DNA from: Glandiceps talaboti
Taxonomy: Eukaryota > Hemichordata > Enteropneusta > Spengelidae
Length of the DNA stretch: 64,000 nt
Reading direction: 5' to 3'
Assembly: GCF_964340395.1 (NCBI RefSeq)
Contig: NC_135566.1
Location: 18,123,501-18,187,500 of the forward strand
Shown: positions 14,666 through 23,429 of the stretch, in pieces
Layout of the letters: the number at the start of each line of letters is the position of its first letter
How positions within the stretch are numbered: the stretch's first letter is position 1
Translations under genes and position numbers: made by a program
Notes under the pieces: generated by a model
Seen by the model: the letters and a program-made list of their open reading frames with translations, nothing else
Databases searched by the model: none
What the model was told of the DNA's origin: nothing

Positions 14666-17600
14666 GTTGCCTACAATCACATAATTGTGTAATCTACCAC
14701 ATGAAACAACAATAGTTTTACTTTGTGTCCATCAAAGTCTGCATATAGCTGGGTTTCCACTGTAGTATGAAGGTTAGGATAAATTTCAGTGCATACCAAC
14801 ATATTGAAATTTTACTCTTATTTGGCAGGTGGAGGGTAGTGAATTATCCAACCCAGTTCAGTTCTCGTTATCTCTAAGCTATGACTCTCATGGACGCCAG
14901 ACAATGAAACGGCTGAAATCCAGACGAAATGGTGGTGTCTTTGGTGTAGCTATAGCTAGGGTAGCCAGACGTCAAGGAATGCGTGTACCAAATATTGTGC
15001 TTATTTGCTGTGCAGAAATAGAGAAAAGAGGTTAGTAAATCATGCATTTGTATCCGTTTTGATTCATTCTTACTTTCTTTGGCCTCACAGGGCATGGCTT
15101 AGAAGTTAGAAGTATGGGGGGGGGGGGGGATAGTGGTAGGGGAAGAGGTAGGGATGGGATGGGGTTAGTTAACAAAGATGAGATTGGGAGTGGTTTTGAT
15201 GTAGACTGGTAAATGCACTCACTGACTTTGTGAAGAAGGTAATGTGATGTTGTCCTTCATGCGAACTTGCCGGGAATACCCTTTTCCCATGCTTTAATTT
15301 AGTAGAACAAAAAACAGATTTGCTGTAAAAATATGTTATTTTTACAATACCTAACAGACTAGAAGGCATGGAAATCCCAATTACCATATTACCAGATACA
15401 ACCTTTCTGTAAATATCATTATATTTGACCTTTTACCTGTCCTTTAGGGTTAAAGGTCAAAATAGTTGTGTATTTATTGTTTATGATGAAAACAATATTA
15501 ATTTTTTACTTTTCTTACCTTTTGTCTTTTGGTTATTTCAGTGTGTCTTATAAATCTTTGCCAAGAAAAACTTGTAAAATCTAAAAAAAATGTCATCTTT
15601 ATAGCTGGACAAGAGTAAACTTTTCACAAAGACTAAATATTACAGTGCTTCCAAGCAAAGTAGGAATGATAAACTTAAACTTTTCAAACTTGGTACAGGA
15701 GCAACATACAATAGCATACATATGCACGTCAATTTGTTTCATGATACGATCCAATATGGCTGCCTAGCAGCCATTTTGTTTGCAAATTTTCCCTGTCTAA
15801 AGCCATAACTCAGACATGCTTGAACAGATCTCATTCAAAGTTGGTATTAGGACAGTGTTCTATGACATACATGTGCATATTCATTGTTGTCATGATTCGA
15901 TCCAATATGGCCACCTAGCAGCCATTTTGTTTGCGAATTTTCTCTGTCCAAAGCCATAACTCAGACATGCTTGAACAGATCTCATTCAAAGTTGGTATTA
16001 GGACAGTGTTCAATGACATACATGTGCATATCCATTTTCGTCATGATACGATCCCCATACCCGACCCATCCTTTATTGTTGTAGGCATGTTCCATGTCCA
16101 ACAAGCAGAGACAACATAGCTAAGTCTGTTTGATTTAGGTTCACAAGTGTTGTTGTATGATCAGAGTAGTGATAATTCCTTAAAACCCAATCATAGCGGG
16201 GACTATGTCATTCTCAATGACTTGTTCATACTTTGAATGAAAACACAGTAAATTAACATAACACAACATATGTACATATGTTCTCTTTTAACAGGACTAT
16301 CTGAGATGGGTATTTACAGGATATCAGGAGTCAGCTCAGATATTCAGAAAATTAAAAAGGCCTTTGAAATGAGTAAGTGTATACTTAGCTATTATTTCTC
16401 ATTATTTTCCTCTATTAAACACACAGTGCTGTTTTCTAATGAAAATGTAACTATTTTTTTGTGTGTGTTTGCACATACTATTTTCATAGGAGATGCAAAA
16501 ATGCATGTAAAAATCCAACAATTTGAAAATTCTATTGAAAGTGAATCCTTTTTCAAAGATCATGCTTATTTGTTTTTGAAGTTGTACAGAATGTCACCAA
16601 AAATGTTTAATGTCAAACTCTTATTGACAACAATAATAATAATGTTAGTTTTTATATAGCACTTTCCCACTCTATGCTCAAAGTGCTTTACAAATAGTAC
16701 CCCTGGCACGGATCTATATCGGCACACTGGCCCTTTACACTTCCTCAACTCCCTGGGGAGCATACAATCCATTGCAGCCTCTATAAGTGCATAGGATTAA
16801 AGCATTCACATTGCAACCTATATCCTACTAGGTACCCAATTATACAGCTGGGTTGACTGAGACAATGTTAAGTTAAATGAATATAAAAAACCCTGCATCT
16901 TTGTGCAGATTTTATCAGAATACAGTGGAAATCAAATGTTGCATGTTATCTCAATATCTGTGAATGAAAACCTGAAATGTATCAAACATGTCTTAGATGT
17001 GCTTCCATACCTTTCTTTTTTATCAAGGTGCTGCTAATGTTGAGAGTCTTGTTGCTGACAGTGATATCCATGCCGTTGCCTGCGTTATAAAGCTATATTT
17101 CCGAGAATTGCCAGAGCCACTTTTCACCAATGAACGCTATAACAACTTTGTGGAAGGCCTAGGTAGGTTATGTTCATATATTGTGGTGCTACTTAAAGGC
17201 CCATGATTCAGTCCCAGCAGTGTTTTTCGTTATTAAGGTTGGATAACCCTGGTAACAGAAAGGGAGTAAGGGGTAAAAATGACAGTGTTTCTCCATAGAG
17301 TCTATGGTAATTTTAATGTTTGGGAACCCAGGTAAAATGACATGGGAACCCCGGTAGATTTTTACCTTTTTACCGCCCTTTGCAAAACACTGCCCAGGTT
17401 GTCACTTTTAATAGTGGAACTTACCAATCGACTTATACGGATTACATTGAACCATGCTGGCATGTCAGCAAAACTTTGGAATTTGCTTCCAAAGAATTTT
17501 TTGACTCTATGAGTAGATATTTTCATTTGTAGCTATAAACCCAAAGCCCATGAGTATTCATTCTCACAGGATCCTTCGTTTGGTAAAGCCAAACTATTTC

Positions 17601-19558
17601 ATAGCCAAACTCATTTATAACTCTGCCAGATAAATGTTTTTCTAACGTAGATTTTAATCCTACTCAAAACTGGGTCTTATAAAAGTCATTATACCATGCA
17701 CAAGCCAAGTTGAACAAAAAATATGGAATATATACTCTGGTTGTTCTACGTCATGACAATGTGCATCTATGTCATGACAACACGTGTCTACATGACTGGT
17801 TCTGCCTTGTCGAAATATGAGTCAAAACATTCAAAATTACCATTACTTTCTCAAAACATTCAAAATTACCATTACTTTCCCCAATTTTTCTTTGATATTA
17901 CTGGTGCTGGTATAATTATGTTATTCTCCAATATTTTTCTTCATTCAGCTGGAAAATACTTGTAACCTAAGGGTTTTCACTATGAGTCAAAGATTCATAA
18001 TGACAAAGACCCCCTAGGTCACCCATGTTTTCCTTGTGGCTGAACGAACAGAAAAATTGGAGAATAACATCTAACTTAGTATACTTCAATTTCCTAATCT
18101 TTGGACAAAGTAACATGTAATGTTATGAAAACTGATAAACTTTATCACTGGCAGGAATGAAGTCACCGCAAGTTGTTTGTTCACCAATGTAATTTGGAGT
18201 ATTTGTTGTATTTTGTAAAAGAAATGTTATTATTGTGTCCTCTGTCATGTCTTGGATACATTCTCGAATGACCTTGACCCAGCTTTTCAAGATCAAATGA
18301 TAAAAGATTCAGTAAACCCAACATGGTGCTATCATTTTGACCTGAAATAACCATATTTGTGAGGTATGGTTATGGGGAATATCAAAAGACCGATACTTTT
18401 AAAAGTTAAACATATTTTCCTCTTATCACTATTTCAGCATTATCAGACTTTCATGCCAGAGAAAGGTGCATGGGTTCTCTCTTGGAATCTCTGCCAGAGC
18501 CTAATCGCACTACAGTTTTTCACATCCTGAAACATTTACGAAGGTAAGTCATCTCTTCCAGAGGTATCCCAAAATTGTCTAATATGACCATGTTAGACTT
18601 TGGTGAAATCAAGAGAATGGGTGTTACCTATTTCTAAGGGCAATGATCCTGGTAGTCTGTATTGGTCAACCCTTTTCCAACAGTGCAGGTGGTGAGAGCA
18701 CCATGACATATCAGTGTCGGATACTGGCAAAGATAGTAATTTTTTACATTTTGGTTAATATCTAGAATTATATATTTCAGTGATCTTATTAAGAAGTTTT
18801 CAAATGAAATGTGTGACTAAAATTTCACATAATATTGAAGCACTGCAAAAGGTGATAGTTTTGTGAGCACCCAACTGTGGTAGTATAGTAGACAGCTTAC
18901 TGGCAGTGTATTGTCTCTGGTAATTATGTGAAGTCTGTTGTTCATCCATATATCAATGAATCAATATTGGATGTGGTCTTTCTACTTTTAATTGAACTGT
19001 GTTGGGTGGGGGTGGGGGTGGGGGTGGGGGTGGGGGTGGGGGTGGGGGTGGGGGTTGCATTTGGTGCACTATCTAATTTTAATTGAAATGAGTGATATCC
19101 TTGTTTATGGTACTCTTGGCGGGGTTGCTCAGAATGGGAAGGGGGGGGGTTCAGGTGTCAGGAGGAGATGCACACATTTTTAATTTTATTTAGTGATATC
19201 TGTGTTTTCTGGTACTGACACAGAGTTACCTAGAATCAGGTTAGGGATGGGGTGAAGGGGTGGGGTGAAGGGGTGGCATTGGGTGCACTCTTTTTATTTC
19301 TAATTCTGTATTTCATGGTGCCATTACAGGGTTGCCGAGAATCATAAGGAGAACAAAATGACCCTACACAATCTAGCTACCGTGTTTGGTCCAAATCTGT
19401 TAAGGCCGTCATCCAACCCCATTGAAGAGAGTAGCAGTATACAGTCATCAATGTTGCTTGAAGCATCGTGTTTCACCAGTGCTATGTCTCAAGTTGGTGT
19501 CTTCTTGTTCTACTTAGAGGGCAGAGGTCAACAAGTTCAGGAGTCACATGACCTATAG
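97..19558 (+). CDS. ABR/BCR: BCR/ABR-type Rho GEF/GAP, 3' part (19 exons, 5' end outside window)
   Basis: Nineteen exons with GT-AG junctions and matching phases total 2,049 nt, giving 682 codons and a TAG at 19,556-19,558. The order is DH (residues about 1-119), PH (about 120-312), C2 (about 327-440) and RhoGAP (about 455-682), which is the BCR/ABR architecture. Family-typical strings seen are [65 protein letters not shown] and [10 protein letters not shown]. In the family the DH-PH part promotes GTP loading and the RhoGAP part stimulates GTP hydrolysis on Rac/Cdc42/Rho at membranes and cell junctions. The N-terminus, where BCR and ABR differ, is missing, so this may be the single invertebrate orthologue of both. 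The C-terminus ends ESHDL, not the S-T-x-V PDZ ligand of the vertebrate proteins. The individual exons are listed in the domain entries. Confidence 0.93.
415..760. repeat. Dispersed repeat with internal minisatellite (about 48 bp x 4.5)
   Basis: Between 531 and 755 a unit of about 48 bp containing CAATCCCAGGTTCCTAATC and GGCCTTTAAAGGCC repeats four to five times. The flank 415-530 is recognisably related to 11,460-11,600. The repeat therefore grew inside an older dispersed element in the intron after exon 97-250. Confidence 0.75.
1923..2425 (+). repeat. Minisatellite made of splice-donor-like units in the BCR/ABR intron
   Basis: The exon ending at 1922 reads AGTAACAGG followed by GTAAGTTAAAAA. 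The following 500 bp is a degenerate tandem array of the same string (AGTAACAGGGTAAGTTAAA, with G-run and AGTATGG variants). I count about fifteen extra GTAAGT motifs, several preceded by CAGG or AAGG. The array ends about 25 bp before the acceptor of exon 2449-2537. Confidence 0.85.
4171..4516. repeat. Dispersed repeat with inverted termini (copy 1 of 3)
   Basis: This segment is related to 17,688-18,068 and 58,959-59,269. The core 4366-4516 has inverted ends (about ATTATTCGCCAAGATTTTTC and GGGGAATAAC), with TTCATTCAGC inside one end and GGCTGAAT inside the other. It is probably a non-autonomous DNA transposon. Confidence 0.6.
4600..4862 (+). mobile_element. tRNA-derived SINE-like element
   Basis: TGGCCGAGCAGTTAGCTCG near 4616 resembles a tRNA A box and GGTTCGAAACC near 4654 a B box, at the spacing expected of a pol III promoter. 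A body follows with GGTACTCCGGTTTCCTCCTG, a string common in invertebrate SINE bodies. It is not an intact tRNA gene, because no acceptor stem closes around the two boxes. Confidence 0.6.
6168..6334. mobile_element. MITE with CAGTGTTTT termini and flanking ATGGTA duplication
   Basis: The element runs from CAGTGTTTTTG to CAAAAACACTG and is flanked on both sides by ATGGTA (6162-6167 and 6335-6340). Its reverse complement matches 17,218-17,392. The CAGTG terminus is hAT-like, although hAT elements normally duplicate 8 bp. Confidence 0.65.
7350..7690 (+). mobile_element. Decayed 3' end of a non-LTR retrotransposon
   Basis: Conceptual translation near 7430-7610 gives [13 protein letters not shown] and, after a frame change, [19 protein letters not shown]. 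This resembles the region after reverse transcriptase in CR1/L2-like elements (arginine, then IPSTI, W, N, LP, then FKSAL). A frame shift and a stop in place of the expected tryptophan break it. A short 3' tail ends in repeated GTA triplets near 7690. Confidence 0.5.
8255..8500. repeat. Dispersed repeat, pair with 16,640-16,860
   Basis: The string CTCAACTCCCTGGGGAGCAT, followed by CATTGCAGCC and TATAAGTGCATAGGATTAAA, occurs here and again near 16,743-16,801. It is an interspersed repeat of unknown class, with no coding potential. Confidence 0.65.
8785..8892. repeat. TG dinucleotide microsatellite with TGCG tail
   Basis: A nearly pure TG run of about 60 bp is followed by TGCG/TGCA tetranucleotides. 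It lies in the intron before exon 9231-9293. Confidence 0.95.
9723..10070. repeat. Tandem repeat, about 67-79 bp x 5, intronic
   Basis: Units begin AGTTGATAGCAGTAATCAAT and contain AAATAAGTCTGACTGGACTT. Five units precede exon 10167-10307 and differ by small indels. Confidence 0.85.
11230..11600 (-). repeat. Tandem 91-bp x 3 array inside a tRNA-like dispersed element
   Basis: Units repeat at 91-bp spacing with the core GGCCAGGGTTTCAATCCCAG. On the minus strand ATGGCTCAACTGATAAGA resembles an A box and GGGATTGAAACCC a B box, so the array may be a repeated head of a tRNA-derived SINE. The non-repeated part matches 415-530. Confidence 0.6.
12961..13501 (+). repeat. 35-bp minisatellite whose units each carry an exon end and splice donor
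   Basis: Sixteen units (the last partial) of 35 bp contain CTGGCACCAG then GTATGT. The first ten bases of unit 1 are the last coding bases of the C2 exon (12,961-12,970), and its GTATGT is the authentic donor. Fourteen units keep a CAG-GTATGT junction; units 4 and 11 read CAGGGATGT. Unit 13 is 33 bp. Confidence 0.95.
13987..14012. repeat. Pure G run, about 25 bp
   Basis: This is an uninterrupted G tract in the intron after exon 13792-13893. It could fold as a G-quadruplex, and its length in the assembly may be unreliable. Confidence 0.9.
14490..14664. repeat. Compound TG / TCTG / TCCA microsatellite
   Basis: Two TG runs flank TCTG and CATC tetranucleotides. It lies in the intron between the last C2 exon and the first RhoGAP exon. 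Confidence 0.95.
15640..16240 (+). repeat. Dispersed repeat with internal approximately 140-bp duplication, pair with 61,452-62,284
   Basis: The string GCCATAACTCAGACATGCTT and the following 100 bp occur twice here, and again several times in opposite orientation at 61,560-62,060. Both copies share the end containing CCAATCATAGCGGGGACTAT. It is a mobile element of unknown class; its open stretches are interrupted and show no recognisable domain. Confidence 0.75.
16640..16860. repeat. Dispersed repeat, pair with 8,255-8,500
   Basis: It starts near TATATAGCACTTTCCCACTC and includes the same CTCCCTGGGGAGCAT block as the other copy. It lies in the intron before exon 17028-17162. Confidence 0.65.
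17218..17392. mobile_element. MITE with CAGTGTTTT termini and flanking CCCAG duplication
   Basis: It begins CAGTGTTTTTC, ends AAAACACTG, and is flanked by CCCAG at 17,213-17,217 and 17,393-17,397. It is the same family as 6168-6334 in reverse orientation, sharing TGTTTCTCCATAGA and TATGGTAATTTT. Confidence 0.7.
17688..18068. repeat. Dispersed repeat with inverted termini (copy 2 of 3)
   Basis: The core 17,920-18,068 has matching inverted ends GTTATTCTCCAATATTTTTC and GAAAAATTGGAGAATAAC. The flanking 230 bp (TACCATGCACAAGCCAAG onward) is also shared with 4171 and 58,959. Confidence 0.75.
18994..19056. repeat. GGGGTG hexamer array, G-quadruplex prone
   Basis: About nine GGGGTG hexamers lie on the coding strand in the last intron, some 275 bp before the terminal exon. 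Confidence 0.9.
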
Positions 19559-19651
19559 TGTGAGGGCAGAGGTCAGCATGCCTGGTGGTCAGGTGACCTG
19601 TAGTGTGAGGGCAGATGTCAACATGTCTGGAAATCACATGATCTATAATGT
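19517..19651 (+). repeat. 45-bp x 3 tandem repeat spanning the stop codon
   Basis: Units are 19,517-19,561, 19,562-19,606 and 19,607-19,651, each starting GAGGGCAGA. The unit length is a multiple of three, so each unit holds an aligned stop (TAG, TAG, TAA) at the same place. The protein ends in unit 1; units 2 and 3 are 3' UTR. Confidence 0.9.
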
Positions 19652-19826
19652 AGACTCACGCATATTGATACATTAAATGGTAATTTCAGTTTTGACTTTA
19701 TCAAAAGCTGCAGTCCATGTGAAAAAAAAACGAGCAAGCTACATGTGTTACTCAGTTTAATAAGAGCAAGCAATATATGTTACTCAGTTTGAGATGGTGA
19801 ACATTATGTGTTACTCAGTTAAAAGA

Positions 19827-19832
19827 AATAAA
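19827..19832 (+). promoter_or_regulatory. Candidate polyadenylation signal AATAAA of the BCR/ABR gene
   Basis: The hexamer AATAAA lies 269 bp after the stop codon and is the first canonical signal after it. A T-rich stretch follows at 19,847-19,876. Further AATAAA hexamers occur near 20,540, so a longer 3' UTR is possible. Confidence 0.45.
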
Positions 19833-22800
19833 GTTATTCGCCTTGTAGCTATTATTTTTGGGGCATTGTTTTGTATATTTGTTCAGTTTTGTGATGTCAT
19901 GTACTTAAAGTTCCCGCCAAAGTTTGACATACTCTGTGTGTACTCCTCATAGGCATACCACAGATATTAGTTTATGGGGCAAACAGAAATAACTTGGAAT
20001 CTGAAAGTAGAATTTGTAAATTTGTGAGATGATGGATACGTATTGAAGTAGTCTGTAAGGTACGCTGTGTCAAGGAGCTGTCATGCATCTACCTACCCCC
20101 TTTCACTTGCTGATAGATGTGGTATGACACATCGTGTCTTAGAGACTACTAGTGGAGCTGATACAGGAATGTTTCTAGCATCCCTTTGTCACAACACAAT
20201 CACTTCTCTATCACGTGACCCATAATCTTTGTGTAACTTGTCTCTCTTGTTTTGTGGGGATATTCAAATAGATTAGAGTATACAGTATATATATTGGACT
20301 ATATGTTCTCGCCACATGACTTTCAATAACATTGCCATGTATGATGTATGTGTCGGGGTGGGGGTGAGGGTTGTTACATTTCAGCAAACTCTGAATCAAT
20401 TTCAAGTACTGACTGCTATAGGCCAGTCGCAGTTTACAGAGACTGTACCTAACTTGCAAAAAGCTTTATTTTTAGCTACAGAGTATCTGTTTTTAGAAAA
20501 AAATTGATATTTTTGAGACAGGAACCCAAAAATGTTAATAAAATAAAAGACTGCTGATTCATGTAATGTGCTGAAAAATACAGTAGTTTTATATCATATG
20601 GTATCGTAAGAGTTTTTATTCTTTGAAAACAGTCCCTTTTTACTAGAAATATATTGATAGTTTTGTTACAAAGTAGGAATCAACTATGTAACCAAGATGT
20701 TAGTTAGTCTAGAAAGCAAAAAAGTAACTTCAAAGACGACTGGCATAAGGATCAGAATGATAACACAAAAATCAACTCCATATTTCTGGGATGTTTTCCT
20801 TTCAACAGTAGTTTGTAGATTATTACGAAAGACATGCCAGAAGTTATTTATATACATACATGCAACTGATGAGATTCGACCTCTAGAATGGATGGTTTCC
20901 TTGGTAACAACTGACAACAACTTATCACTGAAGACAGTTAGATATGCCATGATATTGAAATGTAAGCATTATATAGTTAAGTATTACAGCAGACTGTGGA
21001 AATTTTTAAAAACATTATTTTCCTCTTTTTTAATGCATGACTTATTTCATTCATCCCTTTTTTTTTATTGAAAATACATTTTATGTGGTAAAGTTCACCA
21101 AAGACTCTGACATCGAGAATTGATAGAATTTAACTTTATAATTCACTTTAACTTTATAATTCACAGCAAAGTATCCCATAGAAGTATGATTGCAATTGCA
21201 CCCTTTTTGACTATCTAAGACCGACACAAACTAAAACCAAAGTTGTGGCATGTAGTAGGTTACATAAATGGATGCTAGTTGTGCCTTGGTGATGAAGATA
21301 TAATTATCACCCAGTAATCAAGATAGTGTGGACACTAGAAGCCCCTGAAAAAGTACACTGGAAGTTTACACTAAGAAAATTGTGCTTTTGTCTTTTCATA
21401 GATTGATAATAATAATAATGATATAATAATAATAATATGTTCATTGCATTTCTAGGCCCGTGGCCCATATGCAAATTTTTTCAAAAAAGTGAAAAATACA
21501 TTTCTGTTGTACAGATAGCAAAAGTGGATTAGATAGTATTTACTTTGAAAGTTCTCATCTCCATAGCTTTTTATACAGATTTACACCAATTGAGCAATAA
21601 TAGTATTCATTAGAATTTTAAACTTATTGTAATTGGGTTGGTTGTGCACATTGATTGGTAAGAGTTGGTTTCTAAGGTGATCATAGACTGATACTGTGTT
21701 CAGACTACAAAATTAATGTGAATTTCACTCGGAGGTGACATAAAGTAGTAAAACTAATAAGCTGGATTTGGGACTCTGTTCACACTGAATTTTTGTACCT
21801 GACACAGATCACATACCAAAGTCATCCAATATTAGCATAGCCTTCATTTGTTCCAATCATTTAGCAGCAACCCTGAACTTTAACCCTGGAACCCTCTTTA
21901 TCTAGGAAACTAAATACACTTACATAATCAAATGGAATTTTGTGTCTGACACAAAAGATATGTCGACTCTAACCCCCCCCCCCCCCCCCCTTCTGTACCT
22001 GTCATAAATTTAACCTAACTCTGACATTAACTTTTCATATTTATCTTTAGTTATGTCAGTTTTAATAAGACTAGAGTCAACTCAACTCCACTGGCCAAGT
22101 CTGAACCCCCCCCCCCCCCCCCCCCCCCCCCATGAAGCATGCTACTGTGAGTTAGACTTGATCAAATCTCCATGTTCTTTTGTGTGGAGGGATAATGTGA
22201 GTTTATTGCGAAACAGTCAATGAACACGCAGAGCCCTGGCAGACTAGTTATGACTTGAAAATATAGTAAATAGGTCGAGGACACTTTAAAAAACTAAAAG
22301 TCAATAACAAACTCGATTTGAAGAATATGAGATTTTAAAAAAAAGGAAGAGATCTCTGCCAAGGAACTGGTGCCAGTCTGTGAGTGTAATCAACATGTCA
22401 CAATAATAGTTTTAGTTTGTTTCTTTGTTTGTCGAAAGTGGAAATAATTTTATCTTGATATGATTGAGTCCAAATATATGCAATTACTCAATTACTCAAT
22501 TTTGCTACTAAAAAAATGGACTAACAAGTCATAGATAGTACGATGTTAAAAGTTAAATTAAACTTATGTTTTTTTGTCCATGTTTATTTATAAATCATGT
22601 TTTTATATATATCGGTAGTTGGACACAATTCATGTCATTTTGTATTTCTGGTATTCAAAGAAAATAATCATGACAAAAATTTGATATTTTGTATTAAACG
22701 CCAAAACTTATCAACTCAAATTATTTACAATTGGTCAATGTCAAGGTGTACATGCCAAAATTTATAGGTATTTGTATGTACATATCTTCATAATGCATGG

Positions 22801-22880
22801 CAAACCCAATGAAATCATTGCTACTGTCCGATTTTAAATATTTCAAAAATGTAACATTAGTATCCCGCTATTTGCCAAAA
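19833..22880. other. No gene seen: 3' flank of the BCR/ABR gene
   Basis: This is AT-rich sequence without convincing open frames or splice-linked exons. It contains two long C runs (21,972-21,991 and 22,107-22,131) and an ATA/TAA-rich patch near 21,407-21,440. Weak similarity to 24,000-25,690 is noted among the findings. Confidence 0.6.
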
Positions 22881-22904
22881 GGAAAAGTGAGAGGATGTAC
22901 TTTG

Positions 22905-23425
22905 TTTATTTGTTTGTGTGTGCGTGTATGCATGTGTGCACATGTCTGTCTCTCTGTTCACCTGGATGTTTCTGACAGACAGACAGACAAGTATGTGCAC
23001 ACATCTGTCTGTCTGTCTGTCTGTCTGTCCACCTGGATGTTTGTCTGTTTTTCTGAGTATGTGTACGTACGTACGTACGTACGTACGTACGTACGTGTGT
23101 GTATATATATGTGTGTATGTATGTATGTATGTATGTATGTATGTTATGTATGTATGTATGTTATGTATGTATGTATGTATGCATGTGTGCATGTATGTAT
23201 GTATGTATGTATGTATGTATGTATGTATGTATGTATGTATGTGTGTATGTATGTATGTATGTATGTATGTATGTTATGTATGTATGTATGTTATGTATGT
23301 ATGTATGTATGCATGTGTGCATGTATGTATGTATGTATGTATGTATGTATGTATGTGTGTATGTATGTATGTATGTATGTATGTATGTATGTGTATGTAT
23401 ATGTGTATGTGTATGTCTGTACATC
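22905..23425. repeat. Long TGTA/TATG tetranucleotide microsatellite with TCTG and TACG stretches
   Basis: The block is mostly TATG repeats, with a duplicated internal segment of about 120 bp and a preceding palindromic ACGT/GTAC run near 23,064-23,095. Open frames across it on both strands are repeat artefacts. Confidence 0.97.
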
Positions 23426-23429
23426 TCTG

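Larger units (their letters stand above)
14829..19558 (+). other. Exons for the RhoGAP domain and C-terminus
   Basis: Exons are 14829-15030, 16295-16372, 17028-17162, 18438-18543 and 19330-19558. The catalytic arginine finger is R509 of the fragment, in GIYRISG (exon 16295-16372). The helix K548[11 protein letters not shown] and the motif N621[12 protein letters not shown] complete the RhoGAP active face, so GTPase-activating activity is expected to be intact. The domain ends near [13 protein letters not shown]. The last 14 codons and the stop lie in the first unit of a 45-bp tandem triplication. Confidence 0.9.
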
